Part shown: piece after piece, positions 25,652 through 34,476 of the stretch
How the letters are laid out: each line of letters opens with the position of its first letter
Numbering within the stretch: the first letter of the stretch is position 1
Source: Sphingomonadaceae bacterium
Lineage (GTDB): Bacteria > Pseudomonadota > Alphaproteobacteria > Sphingomonadales > Sphingomonadaceae
Direction: 5' to 3'
Assembly (NCBI GenBank): GCA_009926135.1
Contig: RFPL01000004.1
Coordinates: forward strand, 124,001-188,000
Length of the DNA stretch: 64,000 bases
Made by a program: the position numbers and the translations under genes
Notes under the pieces: generated by a model
What the model saw: the letters and a program-made list of their open reading frames with translations, nothing else
Told to the model about the DNA's origin: nothing
Database searches by the model: none

Positions 25652-27817
25652 CTAGAACTTGAAGCTGGCGCGGACGCCATAGCGGCGACCCTCGCCGACA
25701 ATGCCCAGGTCAGAAGCAGGCAGCCCGGCGAGCTGCAGCGTGGTCTTCTCGATGTACGATTCCCAGTACTTCGTCTGGCCCAGGTTGGAGACAAAGCCCT
25801 GCAGCTCGAACCCGCCGCGGCGGTAAGTGATCGAGGCATTGGCCAGCCAGTAGCCGCCCAGGAAGGTCGGCGTCGTCTGGTTCAGCGTGGCGGCGAGGCG
25901 CTTGCCTTTGTAGGTAGCGCTGGCACCAAGCACGATGTCGCTACCGCCCAGGCCGATGGTGTATTCCGTCGCGACATTACCCATTACATCCGGCTGGAAG
26001 GTCAGGCGATCCGAAGCGAGCACCCGCTTGGTGGTCGCCGTATAGGCAGAGGCATCAGTGATCCGGGCGTGCATCAGGGTCAGGCCGCCGGAAATGGTCC
26101 AGGCCGGGGTGGGCCGCAGGATGCCTTCAAGCTCGAAGCCGTAGCTCTCGACGCTGCCGGTGTTCAGGTCGACCGTGACCAGCCCGCCGCCGGCGGCCGG
26201 GGCAATCGAGTTCAACCCGATGTAATTCTTGTAGTCGTTGTAGAACAGCGCGCCCGAAAGGTAGATCGTGTTGTCGGCCGAGGTGTACTTGGTGCCGATT
26301 TCGTAAGTCCAGGCACTGTCGCCCTGATACGTGCGGGTCGGCGCGGTGGGGGCATTGAACCCGCCGCCGCGATAGCCGCGCGCCACGGAAGCATAGGTCA
26401 TCACCTGGTCGTTCCAGTGCCGCGTTACCGACAGGCGGGGTTCGACCTGGTCGGATGAGATGCGCGCATCGGGCAGAGCGCCGCCGCTCGATCCGAGCGG
26501 GCCGAGCACCGTGACGACGGCGCTGCGCGCGACACGCGATTCATGATCGAAGCGCAGGCCGAGTGCCACTTCGAGGGCATCGCTCGGTTCCCAGAACAGG
26601 GTGCCGAAGGCGGCGTAAGTGTTGGCCTCGGTCGCGTTGTCGGTCTTGCGCACGACGTTGAACGGCAGCCCGGTGATGGCCGGCAGCAGCGAGGTCTCGT
26701 CGTGCAGCTTGCTGGTTTCGCGGCTGTAGAACAGGCCGACCAGGCTGGACACGCTGTCGGAAATCGGGGTGTCCAGGCGCGTCTCGAAGGTGGTCGTGCG
26801 CAGCACGTCGTTACCGGTCGAACGGGCATAGTTGACCGGGCCGAAGTCCACGTCGGAGTCCGGGTTGGTGGTGTTGCGCTGGTCATAGGCTGCGATCAGC
26901 GTCAGGGTTGACTTGCCAAGTCCGATCTCGGCCTTGCCGTTCACGCCCTTGTACTCAAAATCGAGCTGGTTGGGTGCATTGACTGTCATGATGCGTGAAT
27001 AGTCGGCCGTCCCGGTAACCCGCGAATAGATGTTCTGCGCGCCCTGCACCCGGTCGTAGTAACCCTTGACGGTCAGCTTGAAGTCGCTGCCCGGCGTGAA
27101 CATCAGGGCACCATTCACCGAATCCGTGTTGAGCGCGTTGCCCAGCGCATTTCGCGTGGTGTTGCTGATGAAGCCATCCTGCTCGCGGTGCGATGCGGCG
27201 ATGCGGAACTTGAGGGTGTCTTCGATCAGTGGACCGGACAGCGAACCGGCAACCTGCCACTGGTCATCTGGTCCGGCATAGCTGGCCGAAACGCGCCCAC
27301 CCAGGGTGTCGCCGGGTTCGCGGCTGATGACGTTGATCGCACCGCCAAGTGTGTTCTTGCCGTAAAGCGTGCCCTGCGGTCCGCGCAGCACTTCGATCCG
27401 CGACACATCGAGCAGCGGATTGTTGAGGTACGAGGTGTTCGGCTGGTAGATGCCGTCAATGAACAGGCCAACGCCGGGCTGGACCGACGAAACCAGCGTC
27501 ACGCCAACGCCGCGGATCGCGATGAAGGCGCGGCCGGCGCCGTCGCTGTTGATGCTGAGGCCGGGTGCGAGCGCTGCTGCTTCGCGAACCGAATTGATCC
27601 CGCGTGATGCCAGGGTATCGCCGCTGATCGCGGTGGCCGCAACCGGCACGTCGGCCAGGCTTTCCTCGCGCTTGCGGGCGGTGACAACGATGGTCCCGGC
27701 ATCGGCCGCTTCGTCCGACGCTCCCTGACCAGTGGAAGTGGCGGCCTGCGCCCACGAGGCGGTCGGCGCTAGTGCGACCAGGGCGGCTGTAAGGGCAAGC
27801 GATTGACGAATACGCAT
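25652..27817 (-). CDS. TonB-dependent receptor
   Basis: A 721-residue outer-membrane receptor. The signal peptide ends ASWAQA. A TonB-box-like TIVVTARKR segment follows near residue 45, then the plug (VPVAATAISG, RGVGVTLVSS, VLRGPQGTLYGKNTLGGAINVIS) and a beta barrel ending in Phe (RASFKF). The plug resembles FyuA/BtuB-like receptors of sphingomonads that take up aromatic or terpenoid compounds. It heads the receptor-oxidase-MFS run and has two operator palindromes 50-83 bases upstream. Confidence 0.92.
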   Translation of the reverse strand: MRIRQSLALTAALVALAPTASWAQAATSTGQGASDEAADAGTIVVTARKREESLADVPVAATAISGDTLASRGINSVREAAALAPGLSINSDGAGRAFIAIRGVGVTLVSSVQPGVGLFIDGIYQPNTSYLNNPLLDVSRIEVLRGPQGTLYGKNTLGGAINVISREPGDTLGGRVSASYAGPDDQWQVAGSLSGPLIEDTLKFRIAASHREQDGFISNTTRNALGNALNTDSVNGALMFTPGSDFKLTVKGYYDRVQGAQNIYSRVTGTADYSRIMTVNAPNQLDFEYKGVNGKAEIGLGKSTLTLIAAYDQRNTTNPDSDVDFGPVNYARSTGNDVLRTTTFETRLDTPISDSVSSLVGLFYSRETSKLHDETSLLPAITGLPFNVVRKTDNATEANTYAAFGTLFWEPSDALEVALGLRFDHESRVARSAVVTVLGPLGSSGGALPDARISSDQVEPRLSVTRHWNDQVMTYASVARGYRGGGFNAPTAPTRTYQGDSAWTYEIGTKYTSADNTIYLSGALFYNDYKNYIGLNSIAPAAGGGLVTVDLNTGSVESYGFELEGILRPTPAWTISGGLTLMHARITDASAYTATTKRVLASDRLTFQPDVMGNVATEYTIGLGGSDIVLGASATYKGKRLAATLNQTTPTFLGGYWLANASITYRRGGFELQGFVSNLGQTKYWESYIEKTTLQLAGLPASDLGIVGEGRRYGVRASFKF

Positions 27818-27867
27818 GAGCTGGAATCCTCTCCTGACCAGCGGGTTCGTCCCGCCTTGGTAACGGA

Positions 27868-27900
27868 CCTGTCATACAGGTTTACAACCTATCTGAAAGG
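27868..27900 (-). promoter_or_regulatory. Paired palindromic operators before the TonB receptor
   Basis: CCTGTCATACAGG (27868-27880) and CCTATCTGAAAGG (27888-27900) resemble the pair at 22934-22969. Centres are 20 bp apart, 57-77 bases upstream of the receptor ATG. The half-site consensus is CCTRTC. This is the likely target of the FCD-GntR regulator. Confidence 0.6.
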
Positions 27901-27942
27901 TCGGTCACTTTGCCGATCGTCAGGTAATGTTTGCTCCACGCG

Positions 27943-28722
27943 TCACCAGCAAGAGTAGCCGCCGTCCACGAGGACTACGCTGCCGGTCATCAGGCTGGCC
28001 GCCCCCGAGGCGAGAAACAGGACCACCGAGGCCACTTCTTCCGGCTGGCCCAGGCGGGTTTGCGGAGTGCCGTCGATCCACCGGCGGTACATTTCGCCCT
28101 CCTGGTCGGCAAAGGCGTTGAGCGGTGTCGCGATATAGGTCGGGGCCACTGCGTTCACTCGGACCCCGCGCGGTGCCCATTCGGCCGCAAGGCTCTTGGT
28201 CAGTTGATGCACCGCCGCTTTGGAGGCGTTGTAATAGCTCTGTGGCTGCGGCCGGTTGACGATGAACCCGCTCATCGAGCCGATGTTGACGATGCTGCCC
28301 GACCCGGCGGCGAGCATATGCCGCCCGAAAGCGCGCGCACACCAAAATGTCCCGTTGAGGTTGACGTCGATGACATTGAGCCAGTGCTCGTCGGCCACCG
28401 CTTCTGCAGCCGTCTCGCTCCGGGCAATTCCGGCATTGTTGACCAGGATGTCGATTCGGCCAGAGCGGGCCAGCATGGCATCCGCCGCAGCAGTGACGGC
28501 TGCCGAATCCGTCACGTCAAGCACGGCAGTGTCCACCCGGTAACCCAGCAGCGTCAGTTTTTCGGCGGCGGCGACAAGGCTATCCGCGTCCCGATCGGAA
28601 ATCGTGACCTGGGCCCCGGCTTCGGCAAGGGCCTCGGCGCAGCTCAAACCAATGCCTTGCGCCGCACCGGTGACGAACGCCGTTTGTCCGTCAAGCCGCA
28701 TCCTGGCGAGATAACCGGCCAT
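27943..28722 (-). CDS. SDR family oxidoreductase
   Basis: A 259-residue classical SDR with TGAAQGIG, NNAGIAR, the catalytic Ser-Tyr-Lys as YYNASK, and SLMTGSVVLVDGGYSCW at the C-terminus, as in 3-oxoacyl reductase/alcohol dehydrogenase relatives. The ATG at 28722 overlaps the esterase stop by one base (TGATG); ATG 28701 is an alternative. It probably oxidises the alcohol released by the upstream esterase. Confidence 0.88.
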   Translation of the reverse strand: MAGYLARMRLDGQTAFVTGAAQGIGLSCAEALAEAGAQVTISDRDADSLVAAAEKLTLLGYRVDTAVLDVTDSAAVTAAADAMLARSGRIDILVNNAGIARSETAAEAVADEHWLNVIDVNLNGTFWCARAFGRHMLAAGSGSIVNIGSMSGFIVNRPQPQSYYNASKAAVHQLTKSLAAEWAPRGVRVNAVAPTYIATPLNAFADQEGEMYRRWIDGTPQTRLGQPEEVASVVLFLASGAASLMTGSVVLVDGGYSCW

Positions 28723-30224
28723 CAGTCGGGCAGGTGCGCGGCGGCCGGCATGACCGGTTCATGTACCGCTTCCCCCCGGGCCAGCTGATAGACAAGGCGG
28801 CTCTGCTCGTCGAACTGCGGCCAAGGCAGGGTCCCGTCGGTAGCGAAGCCGACCCAGATCGCGTGAATGCGGTCTGCCAGGTCTTGCGGCGGTGCTGTGC
28901 CGGCAAGGCCTTCCTCGCCGGTCGCCTTGGCCAGCGTCTGGAACACGAAGGGCAACTCCATGCCGTGGCAGGCACCAAGCTGGCCGTCGCAAGCCGGCGA
29001 TTGCCAGTCGAATTCATAGGCCCAGGTCCGGCCCCGATGTGCGGCGGCGTACTGCCGTGCCGGCCAGCGGAAGACCAGGTCGTGCATGGCGTTGGTCATC
29101 GCTTCACCGGGCTTCACGCCGGGTTGGCCGAAGCCATAATCGCGCAGCACCTGGTGGGGGTTCGGCTGTGACTTGCCGAGCAGCCAGCGGGCAAGCCAGC
29201 GATTAATCTTTGCCCGCACGCCAGTGGGGACAAAGTAGAGGTTCATTTCCTGGGCATTGCTGCCGATCAGCACATCGACTTGCGCGCCGCGTCCCTGGCG
29301 AAGCGCCGCCAGCGGCTTGCCCGGCAGTACGTCATCGCCCGCGACGGGGATGAAGCGGCTGATCCCGAACACGGGTTCGCGTCCGGTCTCATCGCGCAAA
29401 TCGAGCCGCGCGGTTGGCTTGCTGACCTTTTCGATGGCGGCGATCGCCGCTGCATCGCCAACTGTGCGAAAGCCATCGGCAGTTGGCGCAATGCGCAGGA
29501 CCCGGGCCAGCTTATTGACGAGACGCTGGGCGATACCAATTTCGCGCACCATAGAGCCATGCCCGCTCTGGATGATGGCCCGCCGGAACAGGCCTTCCGC
29601 CAGCGGTGACGTGACGAGATCGGCAATCGCCATGGCGCCGGCAGATTCGCCGAACACGGTGACATTGGCCGGATCACCGCCGAATGCCGCAATGTTGTCC
29701 TGCACCCATTGCAAGGCAAACAGCATATCGCGCAGGCCAAGATTGGTGGGCACGCCGGGGATCGGCAGGAACCCGTCGATCCCCATCCGATAATTGATCG
29801 CCACGCACAGGACGCCAGACCGGGCAAATGCGGTGCCTTCTTGAATCGGCGCGTCCTTGCTGCCGACCAGGAAGCCACCGCCGTGGATGAAGACCATGAC
29901 CGGCGCCGCGCTGGCCTTGGCCGGCTCCCAGATGTTGAGTCTCAGGTAGTCCCGCCCGCCCAATGCGCCCGGTCCGACCAGCGGCAGGACGTCAAGCTTG
30001 GGAAACGGCTTGACCAGATGCGGCGCACAGTCACCAGGCTCGATCGCCGGGCGCACACCGTCCCAAGGTTCCGGCGGTGCGGGCAAGGCAAAACGAACCG
30101 GCGGCGCGGCATAAGGAATGCCAAGATAGGTTACGACATCACCAGCCAGCCGGCCTTCTACCTTGCCGTATTGCGTGGCGGCGATCACGGCTGCGGAGGA
30201 TGCTTCAGAGTTCGAATTCGTCAT
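28722..30224 (-). CDS. Type-B carboxylesterase
   Basis: A 500-residue alpha/beta hydrolase of the carboxylesterase/para-nitrobenzyl esterase family. GIPYAAPP and LRLNIWEP are near the N-terminus. The oxyanion-hole HGGGF and the nucleophile elbow GESAGA (Ser near residue 180) follow. The catalytic His is likely in CHGMELPF. There is no signal peptide, so hydrolysis should occur in the cytoplasm after import. It is the first gene of the esterase-SDR pair. Confidence 0.9.
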   Translation of the reverse strand: MTNSNSEASSAAVIAATQYGKVEGRLAGDVVTYLGIPYAAPPVRFALPAPPEPWDGVRPAIEPGDCAPHLVKPFPKLDVLPLVGPGALGGRDYLRLNIWEPAKASAAPVMVFIHGGGFLVGSKDAPIQEGTAFARSGVLCVAINYRMGIDGFLPIPGVPTNLGLRDMLFALQWVQDNIAAFGGDPANVTVFGESAGAMAIADLVTSPLAEGLFRRAIIQSGHGSMVREIGIAQRLVNKLARVLRIAPTADGFRTVGDAAAIAAIEKVSKPTARLDLRDETGREPVFGISRFIPVAGDDVLPGKPLAALRQGRGAQVDVLIGSNAQEMNLYFVPTGVRAKINRWLARWLLGKSQPNPHQVLRDYGFGQPGVKPGEAMTNAMHDLVFRWPARQYAAAHRGRTWAYEFDWQSPACDGQLGACHGMELPFVFQTLAKATGEEGLAGTAPPQDLADRIHAIWVGFATDGTLPWPQFDEQSRLVYQLARGEAVHEPVMPAAAHLPD

Positions 30225-30447
30225 GCGTCGATAGTAACTGCGCGGCCGGCTCAGCAAAGCCCGATGCATATGCTGCCCGGCACAATCTGTATGCACCCCG
30301 CAATGCGAAATCGCAGACTTACGCTTGGTGCGCGCCAGCCGCCCCGCCACGCATCAGGTAGCTGCCACGACCGGATTTCCTGCCGGGCTAGCGCAACTGA
30401 CCGAAGCGTTTGCGCTGCACCATAGCATTGGGGCGCTCTGGACCGGG
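30225..30447. other. Intergenic region between esterase and subtilase genes
   Basis: A 223-base gap with no credible gene. It must hold the esterase promoter (minus strand). An 11-base segment at 30378-30388 matches the 3' part of tRNA-Arg in the same orientation. Confidence 0.5.
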
Positions 30448-31896
30448 TCAGTCAATCAGGCCGAAGCCATAGGTATCGTCAAAGCCAGCAGTACCGAGAT
30501 CTCGCGCCGTCCGGCGGAGGCGATCGGTGCAGGCGGCCGCGCCAGTGCCATCCGCGCGGCACCGGGCGAGCCAGGCGGTGACGTGGGGCGTGGCGAAAGA
30601 GGTGCCGGTAAAGCGGGCATAACCGCCTGGCGCGCGCGCAGCGATGATATCGACCCCCGGCGCGGCAACGGTGATGTAGCGGCCGCGGTTGGCATAACGA
30701 TAAACGCGCAAGTCCTTGTCGACCGCGGTCACTGCCACCACCCCTGGCACAGCGGCGGGATAGGCGGGCGGGGCGGTTGGCCCACCATTGCCGGCAGCGG
30801 CGACGATGGTTGTCCCCCGCGCCACTGCATCACGGATCAGCCGGTCAAGGATCGCGTTGCGCGGTCCGGCCAGGCTCATGTTGATGGTTGGCACCCCTTG
30901 CGCGAGGTTCCATTCGAGCGCTTCGGCGATCACATCCGCCGAGGTAAAAGGCCGGGCCGGCGCGCCGCGGAAGATGTTGGCCGAATAGATCGTCGCCTGA
31001 CCCTCGCCCGCAATCAGCGAGGCGACCGCGGTGCCGTGGGCCGACGGCGCGCCAGGCTGCAAGCCATCCTGCCAGCTGACAATCCGCGCGCCGTTCAATG
31101 CCGGATGGTTGACCACGGCGGTGTCGATCACCCCGACCGCAAGCTTGCCAGTGCTCTGGCGCCGCGCCGGGCTGCCGCTCACCTTCTTGCCCTTGCCGCC
31201 AGCGGTTAGGTTGAGGCCATAATAATGCACCAGATCGACCACCGCCTTGGGATCAAGATCCTGCAGCACCTTGCGCGCCGCCAGCGAGTTCATTCCTGCC
31301 GGTGCGGCGAGGCGGACGACTTCGCGGTCAAGCACGCCCAGCCGGGTTCGCTCGATCACCCGGAACCCGCGCGCGCGGGCAGCGTCAAGCGTGGCGGCGC
31401 CAAAGTCGATGCCGACCACCTCGCCGCGCCGCACCGGATAGCCATCCTGGTCGTGCTCGGCCCCTTCGCTCTCACCCAGATCGCGCATCAGCTGGCTGGA
31501 CCCCAGACTGCCACCGTCGTCATCGCGCTCAGCCAGCTTGTCGGCTTCCTCTGCAGCGTCTTCGGCTTCCTTGGCGCTGTTTTCGGCAAAGTTTTCCTGA
31601 GCCTTGGCGGCGTCCTCGGCTGCCTTATCCTGATCGCGAACCTGATCTGCATCGAGCTTGGCAAGATCGGTCGCGGCCTTGTCAGGCTCCGCCATGGTGC
31701 GTTCCTCGATCCGGGCGCGCTCCTCGGCATAGCGCACGGCGCGTTCCTCGGTCCGTTCGGCGGCCCGGGCCGTATCGCGGTCCAGTCGCTCCTGCGCGCG
31801 CGAGTCCGTCTCGGGATCGCGGCCACTCGCGGCGAACACCCCGGCGCTTGCCGTTAGTGCGGCCAGTGTCAGCCCCAGCACAGTCTTGCGCATCAT
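30448..31896 (-). CDS. Subtilisin-like (S8) serine protease with long charged pro-region
   Basis: A 482-residue secreted protease. The signal peptide (LGLTLAALTASAGVFA) is followed by about 100 residues extremely rich in Ala, Glu, Asp and Arg (residues 28-125), probably a coiled coil. An S8 catalytic domain with a complete triad follows: Asp in GVIDTAVV, His in AHGTAVASLIAG, Ser in GTSFATPH. The start is the first of two ATGs at 31896, behind AGGA. It is divergent from an ECF sigma/anti-sigma pair, so the three may form a regulatory unit. It is probably periplasmic or cell-surface. Confidence 0.9.
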   Translation of the reverse strand: MMRKTVLGLTLAALTASAGVFAASGRDPETDSRAQERLDRDTARAAERTEERAVRYAEERARIEERTMAEPDKAATDLAKLDADQVRDQDKAAEDAAKAQENFAENSAKEAEDAAEEADKLAERDDDGGSLGSSQLMRDLGESEGAEHDQDGYPVRRGEVVGIDFGAATLDAARARGFRVIERTRLGVLDREVVRLAAPAGMNSLAARKVLQDLDPKAVVDLVHYYGLNLTAGGKGKKVSGSPARRQSTGKLAVGVIDTAVVNHPALNGARIVSWQDGLQPGAPSAHGTAVASLIAGEGQATIYSANIFRGAPARPFTSADVIAEALEWNLAQGVPTINMSLAGPRNAILDRLIRDAVARGTTIVAAAGNGGPTAPPAYPAAVPGVVAVTAVDKDLRVYRYANRGRYITVAAPGVDIIAARAPGGYARFTGTSFATPHVTAWLARCRADGTGAAACTDRLRRTARDLGTAGFDDTYGFGLID

Positions 31897-32068
31897 TTCC
31901 AGCGTCCTATCCCGCAATCCGCTACCATCCCGGCACGGTTCCTCAGGGAAAACGCGCCCAAGCGGAATATATTCCCGGCCGGGCTTGCAATAGCGCAGAA
32001 ACCACTGAACAAAAAAGCGGCAGTCTGCCGGAATAATGCGGCAAGCGGGTCGTTATAGCGGGGAATGC

Positions 32069-32593
32069 ATGGTTGCCGGTAGGGCCGGAGAGGACGGGTT
32101 CAGGACTGCGGTGATCGCCGCACTCCCGCGTCTGCGCCGGTTCTGCCAAGGGCTTGTGGGCCATGTCCAGGATGGAGACGACCTGATGCAGTCCACCGTT
32201 GAAAGGGCGTTGTCACGGGCGCACCAGTTCGTGCCCGGCACGCGGGTCGATAGCTGGATGTTCCGGATCGCCCGGAACCTGCACATCGATCGGGTGCGGG
32301 CCGCCGGCCGGCGCGGCCAGCAAGTGCCGGTCGATGAACTGCCCGAAACCATGGGCGAGGATGGGCGAGCAACGGTGGAGAGCCGTTCTGATCTGGCCGC
32401 GGCGCAGCGCGCCTTGCAGGCCGTGCCGGACGACCAGCGTGCCGCCTTCCTGCTCGTGGTCGTCGAAGGGCTGAGCTACCGCGAAGCAGCCGATGTGCTA
32501 GAGGTGCCGGTCGGCACTATCATGAGCCGGCTGGCCCGTGCGCGCGGGCGGATCGAACAGGTGGTCGGTCGCGGTCCGGGGGTAGTGCAATGA
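32069..32593 (+). CDS. ECF RNA polymerase sigma factor
   Basis: A 174-residue ECF sigma factor. Region 2 runs FCQGLVGHVQDGDDLMQSTVERAL through WMFRIARNLHIDRVR, and region 4 runs VPDDQRAAFLLVVVEGLSYREAADVLEVPVGTIMSRLARAR. ATG 32069 has GCGGGGA five bases upstream; ATG 32036 is a weaker alternative. The gene overlaps the anti-sigma start (ATGA). The shared 172-bp region with the subtilase contains a perfect GGAATATATTCC palindrome at 31964-31975. Confidence 0.9.
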   Translation: MVAGRAGEDGFRTAVIAALPRLRRFCQGLVGHVQDGDDLMQSTVERALSRAHQFVPGTRVDSWMFRIARNLHIDRVRAAGRRGQQVPVDELPETMGEDGRATVESRSDLAAAQRALQAVPDDQRAAFLLVVVEGLSYREAADVLEVPVGTIMSRLARARGRIEQVVGRGPGVVQ

Positions 32594-33288
32594 GCAACGT
32601 TTTCGACGAACGCCTGGCCGCCTGGCTCGATGGCGCGCTTTCGCCCGAGGAAGCTGCCGCCTTTGCACAGGAACTTGAGCGTGACCCGGATCTGGCGCGC
32701 CGCGCAGCGGAATGGCAGGCCAACGATGCCTTCCTGAAAGGCGCGCTCGCGCCGCTGGCCGAAGCGCCGATCGACGATGCGCTGCTGGCGCAAATGGGTC
32801 TGGCCCAGCCGGCCCCCGCGCCGCTTGCCGCCAATGACAACCAGCCATTCTGGCGCCGCCATGCCCTGCCGCTGGGCGGGGCAGTGGCAGCAAGCCTAGC
32901 GGCGCTGCTGCTGCTGGCCGTGCCGCAGCGCGGGGCGGAGCCAGACGGGCTCAGCCTGGCGCTGGATACCACGCCTTCGCTCGCCGCAACGCGCCTGGCC
33001 GATGGCCGGATGATCGAGCCGACACTGACCGTGCGCGCTGCCGATGGCCGGTGGTGCCGTGAATTTCGCGCGGATGGGAAGGCGGCGCTGGCCTGCCGGA
33101 CAGACAAGGGCTGGACGATCGAGGGCGAAGCGGCTGCGACTGGACCCAGCCCCACGGATGAAGTGCGCCTTGCGGCTGGCAGCGACGGCGCAGGCCTTGA
33201 TGCCGCCTACCGCCGGATCAGAGCCTCCGATCCGCTTGGACAGGAAGAGGAGAAGGGGCTGATTTCCCGCGGGTGGAACCGCCGCTGA
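32590..33288 (+). CDS. Anti-sigma factor (membrane, zinc-free RsiW/ChrR-like organisation)
   Basis: A 232-residue protein. A cytoplasmic N-terminal anti-sigma domain (DERLAAWLDGALSPEEAAAF) precedes one membrane helix near residues 95-115 (LGGAVAASLAALLLLAV). A periplasmic domain of about 110 residues follows, containing two Cys (WCREFRADGKAALAC). No HxxxCxxC zinc motif is seen. Coupling to the ECF gene by ATGA supports the cognate pair. The periplasmic disulfide or a nearby protease could control release. Confidence 0.85.
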   Translation: MSNVFDERLAAWLDGALSPEEAAAFAQELERDPDLARRAAEWQANDAFLKGALAPLAEAPIDDALLAQMGLAQPAPAPLAANDNQPFWRRHALPLGGAVAASLAALLLLAVPQRGAEPDGLSLALDTTPSLAATRLADGRMIEPTLTVRAADGRWCREFRADGKAALACRTDKGWTIEGEAAATGPSPTDEVRLAAGSDGAGLDAAYRRIRASDPLGQEEEKGLISRGWNRR

Positions 33289-33315
33289 CCCCGGCCAGCG
33301 GCGGCCCTGGGCCGA

Positions 33316-34476
33316 TCAGAAGTTGATCTGGAAGCGTGCCACCCCGGTGTTGGTGGTCTGCTGCGGCACCAGCCCGGCAAAGCGCACGGTGGTCCGGGTA
33401 TAGTCCAGCATCACCCGCAGGTTCCGGCCCCAATAAGCATTGGCGGCCGCCGTGAAGGCCCGGCCCGTTCCGGCATCGAAGGCACCATCAGCCAGATCGA
33501 GCCGACTGTAACGAGCCGCGAGTTCCAGCGCGAGCCGGTTGCGCTTCAAATCGGGGCCGGAAAAATTGCCGGTCCCCCGCGAATAGTCATAGCGACCACC
33601 CGTCACCAGCCAGGCCGCCTGGAGCGTCTGTCCGCTGAACTTGAGGCTCGGCAAGGCGTCGCGCTGCAGGTCCATGCCGGTGAACTGAGCCTGGATCAGC
33701 ACCGGGCCATGGGCCAGCCCAGCCTCGCCATTCCAGGCATTGAGACGTTCGATCCCCGTGATCGCACCGGTAGCCATGGCATCGGGGGCCAGGACGCTGC
33801 CGGCATCGGCTGATAGGCGCAGATTTTCGCCGGGGCGGAACGAGCGGCGCTCTCCGGCCAGGCCTAGGTGCAGCCTGGTCTTGCCAGCACTGACCGGCAG
33901 GACCGTGACGCGACCGACCACCCCGCGCCCGCGCTCGGCAGAGCGGCCTTCTTCGTTGTCGAGCGCATCGTCGAACCAGCCCACGGCGGCGCTCCAGCGC
34001 TTGCCGCTGGCGCTGGCCATGCCGCCCAGGCCATAGCCCGATCCCAGTGCCGAAGCGAGCGAGCGCTCGGCAAAGGGAATGGTGTTGGAGCTCTGCAGGT
34101 CTTCAGCCGAGAAGGGCGCCATCATGTTGCCGCCACGCAGCTCGACATTGTCGGTCGGGGCAATTCCGGCCCAGAGGTTGCGCCAGCCCTTTGAACGTCC
34201 GGCGAATTCGCGGTCGACCCGGAAGCGGACCACGTCGCCGACCTTGCCCGAAAGTTCCAGTCGCGCCCGGCGGAAATCCGCATCGGTCACGCCGGTCCGG
34301 CCAGTGGCGGGTTCATCGAACACGCTGGCGTCGACATGGATGCGCCCGCCCAGGTTGAGTTCCAGCGGGCCCTGTTCCAGCGTCAAGCCGCGTTCATCGG
34401 CCTTTAGGCCATCGGCGAAGGCAGCGGTGCTGGTTGCTGCAAGCAGCAGGGCGGTCAATGCAGTGGTTCTCATCAT
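33316..34476 (-). CDS. Phosphate-selective porin O/P-like outer membrane protein
   Basis: A 386-residue porin. The signal peptide ends AAFA, and an OprO/OprP barrel follows, starting LELNLGGRIHVDASVF with RRARLELSGKVGDVVRFRVD. The C-terminal strand ends ARFQINF. ATG 34476 (first of two) has AAGGAA six bases upstream and overlaps the alpha/beta-hydrolase stop. Such porins pass anions such as phosphate or polyphosphate, but specificity loops cannot be judged here. It is the last gene of the NTPase-ABC-hydrolase-porin operon. Confidence 0.85.
   Translation of the reverse strand: MMRTTALTALLLAATSTAAFADGLKADERGLTLEQGPLELNLGGRIHVDASVFDEPATGRTGVTDADFRRARLELSGKVGDVVRFRVDREFAGRSKGWRNLWAGIAPTDNVELRGGNMMAPFSAEDLQSSNTIPFAERSLASALGSGYGLGGMASASGKRWSAAVGWFDDALDNEEGRSAERGRGVVGRVTVLPVSAGKTRLHLGLAGERRSFRPGENLRLSADAGSVLAPDAMATGAITGIERLNAWNGEAGLAHGPVLIQAQFTGMDLQRDALPSLKFSGQTLQAAWLVTGGRYDYSRGTGNFSGPDLKRNRLALELAARYSRLDLADGAFDAGTGRAFTAAANAYWGRNLRVMLDYTRTTVRFAGLVPQQTTNTGVARFQINF

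Noticed and set aside
31897..32068. EcfG-type promoter (GGAAC-N17-CGTT) before the subtilase gene
   Set aside because: GGAAC occurs on the minus strand, but no CGTT-like -10 follows at the right spacing.
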